From Bacillota bacterium (lineage in GTDB: Bacteria; Bacillota; Sulfobacillia; Sulfobacillales; Sulfobacillaceae), in assembly GCA_021820675.1 (NCBI GenBank), contig JAKADI010000146.1, positions 1-5,738 on the forward strand: DNA of 5,738 bases, read 5' to 3'. Position numbers and translations under genes: made by a program. The notes under the pieces were generated by a model. That model worked only from the letters and a program-made list of their open reading frames with translations. It searched no databases and was not told the DNA's origin. Numbering within the stretch: the first letter of the stretch is position 1; every line of letters starts with the position of its first letter. Below, one piece after another: positions 1 to 5,738 of the stretch.

Positions 1-594
1 ATCTTGAATAAAACGGTTCACCAAGCTATTAAAGGTGGTTGCCATGATCGACAGCGTAGTGACAACCACGGTCATCCCAAAAGTGAACCATAAAAAATTA
101 ATTCCGACAAATCGCCCCTGGCTCAATCCTTGCGCCATAACCGCCAAAAAGACGGGGAGACTACACGTTAAGGAAGCTAAGCCATAGCTCATGCCGTAGG
201 TTAGAAAAGATAATGGCGAGCCGCGTTTCGCAATCTTTTCGATCCGCCGAGAGAAAATCCCCAAAGTTCCCGATGCAGGAAGGTGTCCAGACCACAAATA
301 CCAGGCTAAAATCATCAACATAACAGCCATGGCCAATGAGGCAATGGGCGCGATTAAAAAAACGATGTGACCGAATTGATATAACGCCCATCCGGCCAAT
401 GCAAAAAGCAGGGCAAACCCCCCGCTGATGAGAAGACCCGATTGCAAGCCGACAAACCATCCCTGCCGTGATTTTGCGAATCCTGGCGCTGATAAAAGGT
501 AGACCAAATAAGATGGCAGAAGCGCGGCTCCACACGGATTAAAGGCTACCACCAATCCGGCACTAAAGGCCAAGATTCCCGAAAATACCATCAT
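1..594 (-). CDS. CcdA/DsbD-type transmembrane thiol-disulfide redox protein (partial, C-terminus beyond window)
   Basis: An open frame of 198 codons runs without a stop to the left window edge. It encodes a very hydrophobic protein with about five membrane segments (roughly residues 4-34, 46-74, 77-101, 128-152, 163-187). The first segment holds the family signature FNPCGAALLPSYL (Cys21), and the fourth holds TCSLP (Cys144). In CcdA/DsbD proteins this membrane cysteine pair passes electrons from cytoplasmic thioredoxin to extracytoplasmic thiol proteins, for cytochrome c maturation or general disulfide reduction. Family members usually have about 220-240 residues and six segments, so one segment is probably missing. 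Two ATGs lie side by side (594 and 591). The AAAGGA ribosome site at 603-598 is only 3 bases from the first but 6 from the second, so 591 may be the true start. The partner (a cytochrome c assembly protein or a thioredoxin-like protein) is not visible. Family is secure; physiological role is inferred. Confidence 0.85.
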   Translation of the reverse strand, partial: MMVFSGILAFSAGLVVAFNPCGAALLPSYLVYLLSAPGFAKSRQGWFVGLQSGLLISGGFALLFALAGWALYQFGHIVFLIAPIASLAMAVMLMILAWYLWSGHLPASGTLGIFSRRIEKIAKRGSPLSFLTYGMSYGLASLTCSLPVFLAVMAQGLSQGRFVGINFLWFTFGMTVVVTTLSIMATTFNSLVNRFIQD

Positions 595-860
595 TTATCC
601 TTTCCACGGGGCTAGGGAGATCGATGCATCATCAGCAAAAACACAGAAATCCCCCCGAGGCCTCCGAATGATACCGAGAGTATTTTAACGCATGAATCGT
701 CATAATGCGATTCTCGCTTTACAGCCACCTCAATGAGGATCGCACGAATCACGGGAACCTACACCCCAACCCCTGGTCGTCCGGCGCGGATATTCTTCTG
801 CGCGTTGCCCTAGCCATCAGCGTTTACTAGAAATGTCATCACAAGCGAAAGGTCGCCAGG
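595..860. other. Non-coding stretch between the CcdA-like gene and the GNAT remnant
   Basis: This stretch should hold the control region of the CcdA-like gene. On the minus strand there is an A/T-rich TAAAAT (687-682) that could be a -10 box, but no good -35 box lies at the right distance. A short inverted repeat, GAATCG (694-699) and CGATTC (708-713) with an 8-base loop, sits just upstream of it and could be an operator, though 6-base arms can arise by chance. A 46-codon minus-strand frame (752-612, GTG start) ends 17 bases before the CcdA-like start and encodes a short hydrophobic run near its end (GGISVFLLMM). It has no convincing ribosome site or recognisable family. I saw no terminator or RNA gene here. 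Confidence 0.4.
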
Positions 861-1315
861 TCACGCCAAGGCGCCTAGAATGGTTATCATCGGTAAATTT
901 CCGCTTCTCGCGTGCCGATCTGAGGACATCCCATCCGATGATCGCCACGTTACATAAAGGGCCGTATCGCTCGGCAGACCTTCAACGTCGGGTTCATATT
1001 GCCGGAGCACGGCTTTCCAGTGAAATCCCGATCGCTCGGTACCTTGCGGCTTTGAAGATTACGCACATCGCAACGGAACTCGATACGCCCAGCGCTCAGA
1101 TGATCTGATGCTCATTAAACGACGCCATGAACCGCTTCCGTCATCAAAAGGCAGGGTCACGCGAACAGCAACCATTGGTTCAACGCCTCTTGGGATTCAA
1201 AAATGGCCTCATTGACCACGGGGCCATCTCTCAGCAAGGGGCAACGGATCATCAGTCGCTGGGTAGCAAATTCATCTCGAAAGTCCCAAGAAGAATCTCC
1301 CTGTTTCCCAGCCAT
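861..1315 (-). pseudogene. Decayed RimJ/RimL-type GNAT N-acetyltransferase
   Basis: Three minus-strand pieces in family order reconstruct a GNAT acetyltransferase. Piece 1 (1315-1157, 52 codons from ATG, then TGA) contains TQRLMIRCPLLRDGP and VVNEAIFESQEALNQWLLFA, the typical N-terminus (T/E-RL-IR-P...DG..LN.AI.ES...L..W). Piece 2 (1144-1040) reads MTEAVHGVV, then TAA TGA, then ASDHLSAGRIEFRCDVRN, the usual C-terminal half of the acetyl-CoA fold (TEAV...LGA.RIEIRCD.RN). One base is then missing near 1038-1039, and piece 3 (1037-861) continues ERSGFHWKAVLRQYE, matching the family's AER.GF..EGVLR. Only 12 bases separate pieces 1 and 2 where about 60-70 codons are expected, so the acetyl-CoA pyrophosphate-binding loop has been deleted. 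Deletion, two stops and a frameshift together mean no functional enzyme. The family would acetylate protein N-termini or small amines; the original substrate cannot be told. The 3' limit is uncertain: family-like sequence fades near 950. Confidence 0.8.
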
Positions 1316-1512
1316 TATCCCAGATCTCAAACGACTCGTCTATTGAGGGCTGGTCACCTGTCACATTGCTGCGTTGTTTCAGTTCGTTCAGTCAGAGTTT
1401 CCCGTGGCCTTCCTTAAAAATCCCGCTCATGTGAGACACCCCCTTGCCTTAATTAAGATATAAGTTGGAACGTCACCCGTTTGGCTTTCACCAGCGCATG
1501 CCGGATGCAACG
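1316..1512 (-). other. Leader region upstream of the GNAT remnant, with an orphan ribosome site and a 12-codon frame
   Basis: On the minus strand a strong ribosome-site-like AGGGGGTG lies 6 bases before an ATG at 1430. The frame (MSGIFKEGHGKL) stops at TGA 1394-1392 after 12 codons. Reading on past that TGA in the same frame gives another 50 or so codons without a stop (including LNELKQRSNVTG and IDESFEIWDN), ending at a stop inside the GNAT remnant. It is in a different frame from GNAT piece 1. This may be the start of a further broken gene, the original start of the acetyltransferase gene before frame damage, or chance. An A/T-rich block (TTATATCTTAATTAA) just upstream could serve as a promoter, but no clear -35 is seen. 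Confidence 0.3.
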
Positions 1513-1548
1513 AAAAAACGCCTGCCATTTCTACGGAGCAGGCGTTTT
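1513..1548 (-). terminator. Rho-independent terminator of lipB
   Basis: A perfect 11-base inverted repeat, AAAACGCCTGC (1515-1525) and GCAGGCGTTTT (1538-1548), encloses a 12-base loop. Read on the minus strand the hairpin is followed by six T residues (1518-1513). It begins 11 bases after the lipB stop codon. On the plus strand the T run is only four long, and no plus-strand gene leads into it, so it serves lipB and closes the E1-E2-lipB unit. Confidence 0.9.
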
Positions 1549-1559
1549 CAGCGTATAAC

Positions 1560-2246
1560 TCAACGAGCGAGTTCCATCAAGGAGGCCATAGATCTAGGTT
1601 CAAGGTCGAGAGAAAACACCTGCGACAAATTTTGAATAACGACAGGTTTGACATCATCCAACATGATAGAGTGGCCTAGGAGTCTCTCCATGGACGTAAC
1701 GCCTTTGTCTTGAATTCCGCAAGGAATGATTCCTCCAAAATGGTCTAAATTGGGATCCACATTGAGCGCGAACCCATGTTGTGTAATCCAACGGCTTGCT
1801 TTCACGCCAATAGCCGCGATTTTCTCCGATTCGACCCACACACCCGTATTTGGTGGGAACCGCCCCGCGCTAATCCCAAATTCTCCTAAAGCCCGAATTA
1901 ACGCTTCTTCAAGATTGCGCAAATATTGATGCAGGTCACGTCCATAGCGGTTAAGGTTTAAAATTGGATAGCCTACCAATTGCCCGGGGCCATGATAGGT
2001 AATATCGCCACCCCGGTCGACTTCAACAAAGCTGATACCTTGCTCTTCCCGTCTTTTTTCATCCCACACTAAATTTTGATAGGACCCATGGGCTCCCCGC
2101 CCCAGGGTATAGACGGGAGGATGCTCGACCAAAAACAGCACATCGGGAATCTGATTTTTCACCAGTGCCTGACCCACTACACGTTGAAGATTCCAGGCTG
2201 CCCGGTATTCCATTTTGCCGAGATCGACGACAACCCCCGTATTCAT
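1560..2246 (-). CDS. lipB: Octanoyl-[acyl-carrier-protein]:protein N-octanoyltransferase (lipoate-protein ligase B)
   Basis: LipB moves octanoate from octanoyl-ACP to the lipoyl-domain lysine of 2-oxoacid dehydrogenase E2 subunits and GcvH, in the cytoplasm; LipA then inserts the sulfurs. The 228-residue protein has the full set of family marks: VEHPPVYTLGRG (40-51), DRGGDITYHGPGQLVGYP (77-94), EKIAAIGVK with Lys142, HGFALNV (157-163) and IIPCGI with the acyl-thioester Cys176. The 34-residue spacing of Lys142 and Cys176 equals that of Lys135/Cys169 in the E. coli enzyme. The frame is open up to an ATG at 2360, but I chose ATG 2246: GGAGG (2258-2254) lies 7 bases upstream, the first residues (MNTGVVVDLGKMEY) match the usual LipB N-terminus, and the 38 upstream codons look unlike the family. 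It follows the E2 gene by 284 bases with no terminator between, so it is probably co-transcribed with it, and it ends at a strong hairpin. Confidence 0.97.
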   Translation of the reverse strand: MNTGVVVDLGKMEYRAAWNLQRVVGQALVKNQIPDVLFLVEHPPVYTLGRGAHGSYQNLVWDEKRREEQGISFVEVDRGGDITYHGPGQLVGYPILNLNRYGRDLHQYLRNLEEALIRALGEFGISAGRFPPNTGVWVESEKIAAIGVKASRWITQHGFALNVDPNLDHFGGIIPCGIQDKGVTSMERLLGHSIMLDDVKPVVIQNLSQVFSLDLEPRSMASLMELAR

Positions 2247-2502
2247 TGCATAACCTCCGGAACTTTCGATGCCGCATGAATAGGAATCCCAAACGAACAG
2301 TTGCGATTTGACGTAAGTAAAACCTAATGCCGAAGCCTTCTGTTCAAGACCCCAATTCATCGGCCATGTCGGCCAATTTCATGTCCGGCCGTGGAACGAC
2401 GGTCAACACATCAACCCCATGTAACGCATCACCGGCACGCTTCAGTCCGAATATACTGGGCAAAGAGGTTTCCCATCGCCTGTCTTTCTTCCCCTCAAAC
2501 AC
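2243..2502 (-). pseudogene. Possible small gene with broken frame between E2 and lipB (unknown function)
   Basis: Three successive minus-strand frames look protein-like. Frame A runs from GTG 2502 (an AAAGG about 10 bases upstream) for 52 codons to TGA 2346-2344, including PSIFGLKRAGDALHGVDVL and TVVPRPDMKLADMADELG. At the run GGGG just before that stop, loss of one G would carry the reading into frame B (LEQKASALGFTYVKSQLF), which is the lipB frame. A second shift would give frame C (FGIPIHAASKVPEVMQ), whose TGA overlaps the lipB ATG as ATGA, a common coupling arrangement in operons. This may be a decayed gene, an intact 52-residue small protein followed by spacer, or chance. I do not recognise the family. 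A loose likeness of PSIFGLKRAGDAL...VVPRP to the short DUF3343 fold was considered, but the expected Cys-Gly motif is absent. Confidence 0.3.
2254..2258 (-). promoter_or_regulatory. lipB: Ribosome binding site that fixes the lipB start
   Basis: GGAGG on the minus strand with a 7-base spacer to ATG 2246. The in-frame upstream ATG at 2360 has no comparable site, so this site decides for the shorter, family-typical LipB. Confidence 0.85.
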
Positions 2503-2530
2503 CGTGGGCTGCCTTTGGCTTCATCTTATC

Positions 2531-3862
2531 TTAGTATACCGAAGTGGAAGGGCCAATCGCTTCAAGGTTATCCTTGACTAAGCGAATAAACTGGCCGGCT
2601 TCCGCTCCATCCACAACACGGTGGTCGAAAGAAATACAAACATTCATCATAGAACGGATGGCCACCATGTCGTTAATGACCACAGGGCGTTTCACGATAG
2701 ATTCCATAGTAATGATCCCTGCTTCCGGCGCATTGATAATGGGATAGGTCAAAACCGTCCCTATCGCACCGGTATTATCGACTGTAAACGTACCGCCATT
2801 TAAGTCGTCCATCGTTAAGCGTCCGGAACGGGCCCGTTTCACCAAATCTTGAGAGACTTTAGCCAATCCCACAATATTCTTTTCATCCGCATTCTTGATA
2901 ACCGGAACGACGAGCCCGCGGTCCGTAGCGGTGGCCATCCCAATATTGATGTGCTTCTTGAGGACGATACTGTCACCATTCCACTGCGCATTCATTTCTG
3001 GAACGGCTTTGAGCGCTTGGATGACCGCTCGCAACATAAACGGCAAGTAAGTTAAAGAAACGCCTTCCTTCGCCTTGAACGCCTCTTTCAACCGGTCGCG
3101 CAGCGCGACCAACCCGCTAACGTCAACCTCCATCATCAACCACGCATGAGGCACAGTCATCTTAGAGCGGACCATCCGTTCCGCGATGACGTTGCGGATA
3201 GACGACAGCGGTACAATTTCATCATCCGGATCGATAACGGCTGTCGCCCCAGCAACTAGCGGAACGGGGGAGACTGGCGCGGTCCGGGCGTTGTTGGCGG
3301 CTGGCGTCTGGACCGTGCTGTTATCGGCTATTTCCTGTTTAACCTCAGCGGTGTGGGATTGTTCTTCCACAGCCTTCAACACGTCTTGACGCGTAACCCG
3401 CCCCTTGGCCCCCGTTCCACTCAGAGTATCGGGGTTTATGCGGTTTTCAGCGGCAAGGCGCCGTACCGCTGGAGAATAGCGTCCCCGTAATGATTCGCCG
3501 TCTTTGGCAGAAACATCTGCAGCTACGTGTTGAGGCGGAATCGTTTCGCTAGAAAGTGATGTTGGTGACGGGACCGATGACTCCGCACCGCCAGTAGGTG
3601 CATTGCTTTCCGTTTCGGACCCGCCCTCTACCGCGATTTCACAAATAGGCGTGCCAACTGCGACGGTCTGACCGTCTTCCACCAAAATCTTGCTAATCGT
3701 GCCTCCAATGGGCGCTGGAACTTCCGCATTAACCTTGTCTGTCATCACTTCTAGCAGCGATTCGTATTTTTCAACGGCATCGCCAACTTTCTTAAGCCAT
3801 TGCCCAATCGTCCCTTCGGTCACGGACTCCCCCAATTGCGGCATTAATACCACTTCAGCCAT
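2531..3862 (-). CDS. Dihydrolipoamide acyltransferase, E2 of a 2-oxoacid dehydrogenase complex (branched-chain type likely)
   Basis: E2 forms the core of the complex: its lipoyl arm takes the acyl group from E1 and the catalytic domain passes it to CoA. The 443 residues hold, in order: one lipoyl domain (1-78; MPQLGESVTEG at 7-17, lipoylated Lys43 in MTDKVNAEVPAP); a Ser/Thr/Pro/Glu-rich flexible linker (about 80-126); a peripheral subunit-binding domain (128-166; RYSPAVRRLAAE ... GTGAKGRVTRQDVL); a second Ala/Pro/Val-rich linker; and the acyltransferase domain from about 215 to the end, with DNTGAIGT and the active-site motif DHRVVDG (413-419; His414 and Asp418). All key residues are present, so the enzyme should be active. 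AAGGAGG lies 6 bases before ATG 3862. The gene follows E1 beta by 42 bases. Substrate is inferred from the E1 partners; pyruvate or acetoin complexes remain possible. Confidence 0.95.
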   Translation of the reverse strand: MAEVVLMPQLGESVTEGTIGQWLKKVGDAVEKYESLLEVMTDKVNAEVPAPIGGTISKILVEDGQTVAVGTPICEIAVEGGSETESNAPTGGAESSVPSPTSLSSETIPPQHVAADVSAKDGESLRGRYSPAVRRLAAENRINPDTLSGTGAKGRVTRQDVLKAVEEQSHTAEVKQEIADNSTVQTPAANNARTAPVSPVPLVAGATAVIDPDDEIVPLSSIRNVIAERMVRSKMTVPHAWLMMEVDVSGLVALRDRLKEAFKAKEGVSLTYLPFMLRAVIQALKAVPEMNAQWNGDSIVLKKHINIGMATATDRGLVVPVIKNADEKNIVGLAKVSQDLVKRARSGRLTMDDLNGGTFTVDNTGAIGTVLTYPIINAPEAGIITMESIVKRPVVINDMVAIRSMMNVCISFDHRVVDGAEAGQFIRLVKDNLEAIGPSTSVY

Positions 3863-3868
3863 TGTTCT

Positions 3869-3875
3869 CCTCCTT
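3869..3875 (-). promoter_or_regulatory. Strong ribosome binding site of the E2 gene
   Basis: AAGGAGG with a 6-base spacer to ATG 3862 is the strongest properly placed ribosome site in the window. It sits in the 42-base gap after E1 beta, so E2 need not rely on translational coupling. High E2 synthesis fits its role as the many-copy core of the complex. Confidence 0.85.
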
Positions 3876-3904
3876 GCGTTGCAAGATCGTGCGGGAAGTA
3901 ATTC

Positions 3905-4888
3905 CTAAAATTTAGCCAAGTCCCTGGCAGCTGCGGTGATCTTGTCACTCGTTACCAAAAAAGCGTGCTCTAGCGGCGGGCTGTAAGGCATGGCCGGAAC
4001 ATCTGGCCCCGCTAGCCGCCGCAGCGGCGCATCGAGATGGAATAGCGCGTGTTCAGCAATGAGAGCACTAACCTCGCCGCCAATTCCTCCCGTTAAATTA
4101 TCCTCGTGAACTATGAGAACCTTTCCCGTCTTTTTCGCAGTGTCCAAAATCATCTCGACATCCAATGGCCGAATGGAACGCAAGTCCAGCACTTCGACAG
4201 ATATACCCTCTTGGTCCAAAGTCTCTGCCGCTTTTAACGCATAGTTTACGGTTAGGCCATAAGTAATAATCGACAAATCCGTCCCCTTGCGCTTTAGGTC
4301 CGCTTTCCCAATGGGAATCAGATATCGCTCATCCGGCACTTCCCCTTTCAATGAGCGGTAAGCGGCCTTGTGTTCGAAGTAGAGAACCGGATCCTCATCT
4401 TCCACTGCCGCGGCTAAAAGCCCTTTGGCGTCGTATGGGGTACCAGGAATAACCACTTTGAGTCCTGGCACATGAGCAAAGAAGGCCTCAACACTTTGCG
4501 AGTGATATAAAGCGCCATGGACGCCGCCTCCAAAAGGCGCACGAATCACTAAAGGTACGCCAAATGTACCGTTGGACCGGTACCGTATGCGGGCAGCTTC
4601 TTCGACAATTTGGTTCATTGCCGGAAAGATGAAATCCGCAAATTGAATTTCTGGAATCGGTCTTAGCCCATTGACGGCTGCCCCAATGGCCGTACCCACA
4701 ATAGCGGCTTCGGCCAAGGGAGAGTCAATAACCCGATCCTCCCCAAATTCCTTTTGTAAGCCCTCGGTCACTCGAAAAACACCGCCACGCACGCCGACGT
4801 CTTCTCCATAAATAATTATGCGGCTATCCCGACGCATTTCTTGTTTTAACGTTTCCCGGATTGCCTCTAGATAACTCATTACTGCCAT
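3905..4888 (-). CDS. 2-oxoacid dehydrogenase E1 component, beta subunit (branched-chain/2-oxoisovalerate type likely)
   Basis: With E1 alpha it forms the alpha2-beta2 thiamine-diphosphate enzyme that decarboxylates a 2-oxoacid and reductively acylates the E2 lipoyl arm. The 327 residues show the transketolase pyrimidine-binding domain first: GEDVGVRGGVFRVTEGL (28-44), SPLAEAAIVG with cofactor-activating Glu60, EIQFADFIFPAMNQI (80-94), GGGVHGALYHSQS with His129. The C-terminal transketolase domain starts near 200 (ITYG...LDLRSIRPLD...HEDNLTGGIGGE). PVLYFEHKAAYR is typical of the branched-chain group. The length is normal. In-frame ATGs lie at 4906, 4888 and 4879. I chose 4888 (MAVMSYLEAIRE): family proteins begin close to this point and GGGA sits about 6 bases upstream, while the GAGGG before 4906 is only one base away. 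The start is less certain than the rest. Confidence 0.95.
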   Translation of the reverse strand: MAVMSYLEAIRETLKQEMRRDSRIIIYGEDVGVRGGVFRVTEGLQKEFGEDRVIDSPLAEAAIVGTAIGAAVNGLRPIPEIQFADFIFPAMNQIVEEAARIRYRSNGTFGVPLVIRAPFGGGVHGALYHSQSVEAFFAHVPGLKVVIPGTPYDAKGLLAAAVEDEDPVLYFEHKAAYRSLKGEVPDERYLIPIGKADLKRKGTDLSIITYGLTVNYALKAAETLDQEGISVEVLDLRSIRPLDVEMILDTAKKTGKVLIVHEDNLTGGIGGEVSALIAEHALFHLDAPLRRLAGPDVPAMPYSPPLEHAFLVTSDKITAAARDLAKF

Positions 4889-4988
4889 TGTGATTCCCGG
4901 CACCATGCCCTCATTTCCCTATTTCGCCGGGGCTACCCTCCTTCTGGTGATTGCTCGCTTTGAACATTCAAGGGAAATGGATGATAAT
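4889..4988 (-). other. 100-base spacer between E1 alpha and E1 beta with an orphan Shine-Dalgarno sequence
   Basis: AGAAGGAGGG (4945-4936) is a near-perfect ribosome site, but no ATG, GTG or TTG follows at usable distance. A 11-residue mini-frame from ATG 4914 (MRAWCRESQWQ) ends at TAA 4881-4879, which overlaps the third possible E1 beta ATG (4879) as TAATG. No hairpin terminator is seen, so E1 alpha and E1 beta are probably on one transcript. The role of the orphan site is unknown. Confidence 0.4.
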
Positions 4989-5738
4989 TCATTCAGCGTA
5001 AACGTAGCGATCCAACGTGCTGGGATCGGGTAATGCCGCCTTTTCTGCAAACTCCGTCGCATCGTTGACCTCATCTTTAATCCGCTGCTGCATCGCTTTC
5101 ACTTCATCGGCCGTTAGAATTCCGTCATCGACCAAGCGTTTTTCAAAGGTTATGACTGGATCGCGCTTTTTCCATTCAGCTACCTCTTCCCGGGACCGAT
5201 ACGCACGATCATCGTCATCACTGGAATGGGGGACAAAGCGGTAAGTCTTTGCCTCGATTAATGTCGGACCATCTCCTCTCCGAGCCCGTTCCGCAGCTTC
5301 AGCCGTAACCTCATAGACCTTCACGGGGTCATTGCCGTCCACGATCACTCCCGGCATCCCATAGCCTTGGGCTTTTGCCGCCACATCCATAATTGCCATC
5401 TGCTTGCGCGCCGGTACGGAAATGGCGTACCCGTTATTCTCATTAAAAAAGATAACCGGAAGCTTGTGTACCGAAGCAAAGTTCAAACCCTCATGAAATT
5501 CACCCTGACTGGTTGAGCCTTCTCCAAACGAGGCGAGCGACACTCGTCCATCTTTGAGCACTTTTGAAGCCAAGGCCAAGCCGGCTGCATGGACATCCTG
5601 GGTTGCCACCACAGACCCAGTTGTCAAAATGTGACGCCGCTTGAGTCCCCAGTGAGCAGGCATTTGCCGCCCCCCGGAATTCGGATCGTCGGCTCGGCCG
5701 AGTAAATGCAACATCACTTCCCGGGGTGTCTCGCCATA
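4989..5738 (-). CDS. 2-oxoacid dehydrogenase E1 component, alpha subunit (partial, N-terminus beyond window)
   Basis: The frame is open to the right window edge and gives the C-terminal 249 residues; full family members have about 330-370, so roughly 90-120 are missing. It binds thiamine diphosphate and catalyses 2-oxoacid decarboxylation with the beta subunit. Counting from the first visible residue, marks are GRADDPNSGGRQMPAHWG (14-31), the thiamine-diphosphate/Mg motif GEGS (72-75) ending at NN (101-102), YAISVP, GYGMPGVIVDGND (125-137), and PHSSDDDD (170-177), the loop that corresponds to the regulated phosphorylation loop of mitochondrial E1 alpha. GRADDPNSGGRQMPAHWG and the HSSDDDD loop resemble branched-chain (Bkd) enzymes more than pyruvate dehydrogenases; this is by recall, not alignment. 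It is the first visible gene of an E1 alpha-E1 beta-E2 operon. The GTG/ATG pair near 5717-5712 is internal, because conserved family sequence (YGETPREVML) continues through it. Confidence 0.95.
   Translation of the reverse strand, partial: YGETPREVMLHLLGRADDPNSGGRQMPAHWGLKRRHILTTGSVVATQDVHAAGLALASKVLKDGRVSLASFGEGSTSQGEFHEGLNFASVHKLPVIFFNENNGYAISVPARKQMAIMDVAAKAQGYGMPGVIVDGNDPVKVYEVTAEAAERARRGDGPTLIEAKTYRFVPHSSDDDDRAYRSREEVAEWKKRDPVITFEKRLVDDGILTADEVKAMQQRIKDEVNDATEFAEKAALPDPSTLDRYVYAE

Noticed and set aside
161..535. Minus-strand open frame of 124 codons inside the CcdA-like gene
   Set aside because: It is out of frame with the CcdA-like protein, which has the conserved NPC...LP and TCSLP motifs and a ribosome site; the 124-codon frame has no recognisable pattern.
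682..687. Promoter call for the CcdA-like gene from TAAAAT
   Set aside because: No acceptable -35 hexamer lies 16-18 bases upstream; left only as a remark.
833..1108. Plus-strand open frame of 91 codons
   Set aside because: Arg/Ser-rich, no ribosome site or known pattern, and it lies antisense to the recognisable C-terminal part of the GNAT remnant.
1127..1417. Plus-strand open frame of 96 codons
   Set aside because: Antisense to GNAT piece 1, which matches a known family; the plus-strand protein is low in hydrophobic core and Ser/Arg/His-rich like a shadow frame.
595..1559. Insertion sequence or transposase remnant
   Set aside because: I looked for transposase motifs, terminal inverted repeats and target duplications and saw none; the recognisable remains are of a GNAT enzyme.
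2247..2360. N-terminal extension of LipB to the ATG at 2360
   Set aside because: The 38 extra residues do not resemble LipB, and a well-placed GGAGG precedes ATG 2246, where family proteins start.
2361..2396. Imperfect repeat GGCCGGACATG / GGCCGACATG in the E2-lipB gap
   Set aside because: Two short GC-rich copies with a small palindrome are explained by similar codons (PDM/ADM) in the candidate small frame; there is no T run, so it is not a terminator.

Overview
The window reads almost entirely on the minus strand and looks like a chromosomal segment of a mid-GC bacterium. Strong AGGAGG-type ribosome sites, a CcdA-type membrane protein and a branched-chain 2-oxoacid dehydrogenase operon next to lipB fit a Gram-positive (Bacillota-like) organism. 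A Sulfobacillus-type bacterium is my guess from the overall look of the proteins, but nothing here proves the genus.

Layout, in the direction of transcription (right to left): (1) 5738-4989, the C-terminal part of a thiamine-diphosphate-dependent 2-oxoacid dehydrogenase E1 alpha subunit, cut by the window edge. (2) 4888-3905, the E1 beta subunit. (3) 3862-2531, the lipoyl-bearing E2 acyltransferase. (4) 2502-2243, a stretch usually left blank that may hold a small, frame-broken gene ending in a 4-base overlap with the next start. (5) 2246-1560, lipB, closed by a clear rho-independent terminator at 1513-1548. (6) 1315-861, a decayed RimJ/RimL-type GNAT acetyltransferase, readable only by joining three pieces across a large internal deletion, two in-frame stops and a one-base frameshift. 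(7) 594-1, the N-terminal 198 residues of a CcdA/DsbD-type membrane thiol-redox protein, cut by the left edge.

How they work together: E1 alpha and E1 beta form the decarboxylase of a 2-oxoacid dehydrogenase complex, most like the branched-chain type. E2 carries the swinging lipoyl arm and the acyltransferase core. LipB supplies the octanoyl group from which that arm is made. No dihydrolipoamide dehydrogenase (E3) or lipoyl synthase (LipA) lies in the window. The CcdA-like gene lies beyond the lipB terminator and is a separate unit.

I found no CRISPR array, insertion sequence, RNA gene or phage gene. The least ordinary features are the hidden GNAT pseudogene and the small frame-broken region between E2 and lipB. 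I saw no convincing new biological system.
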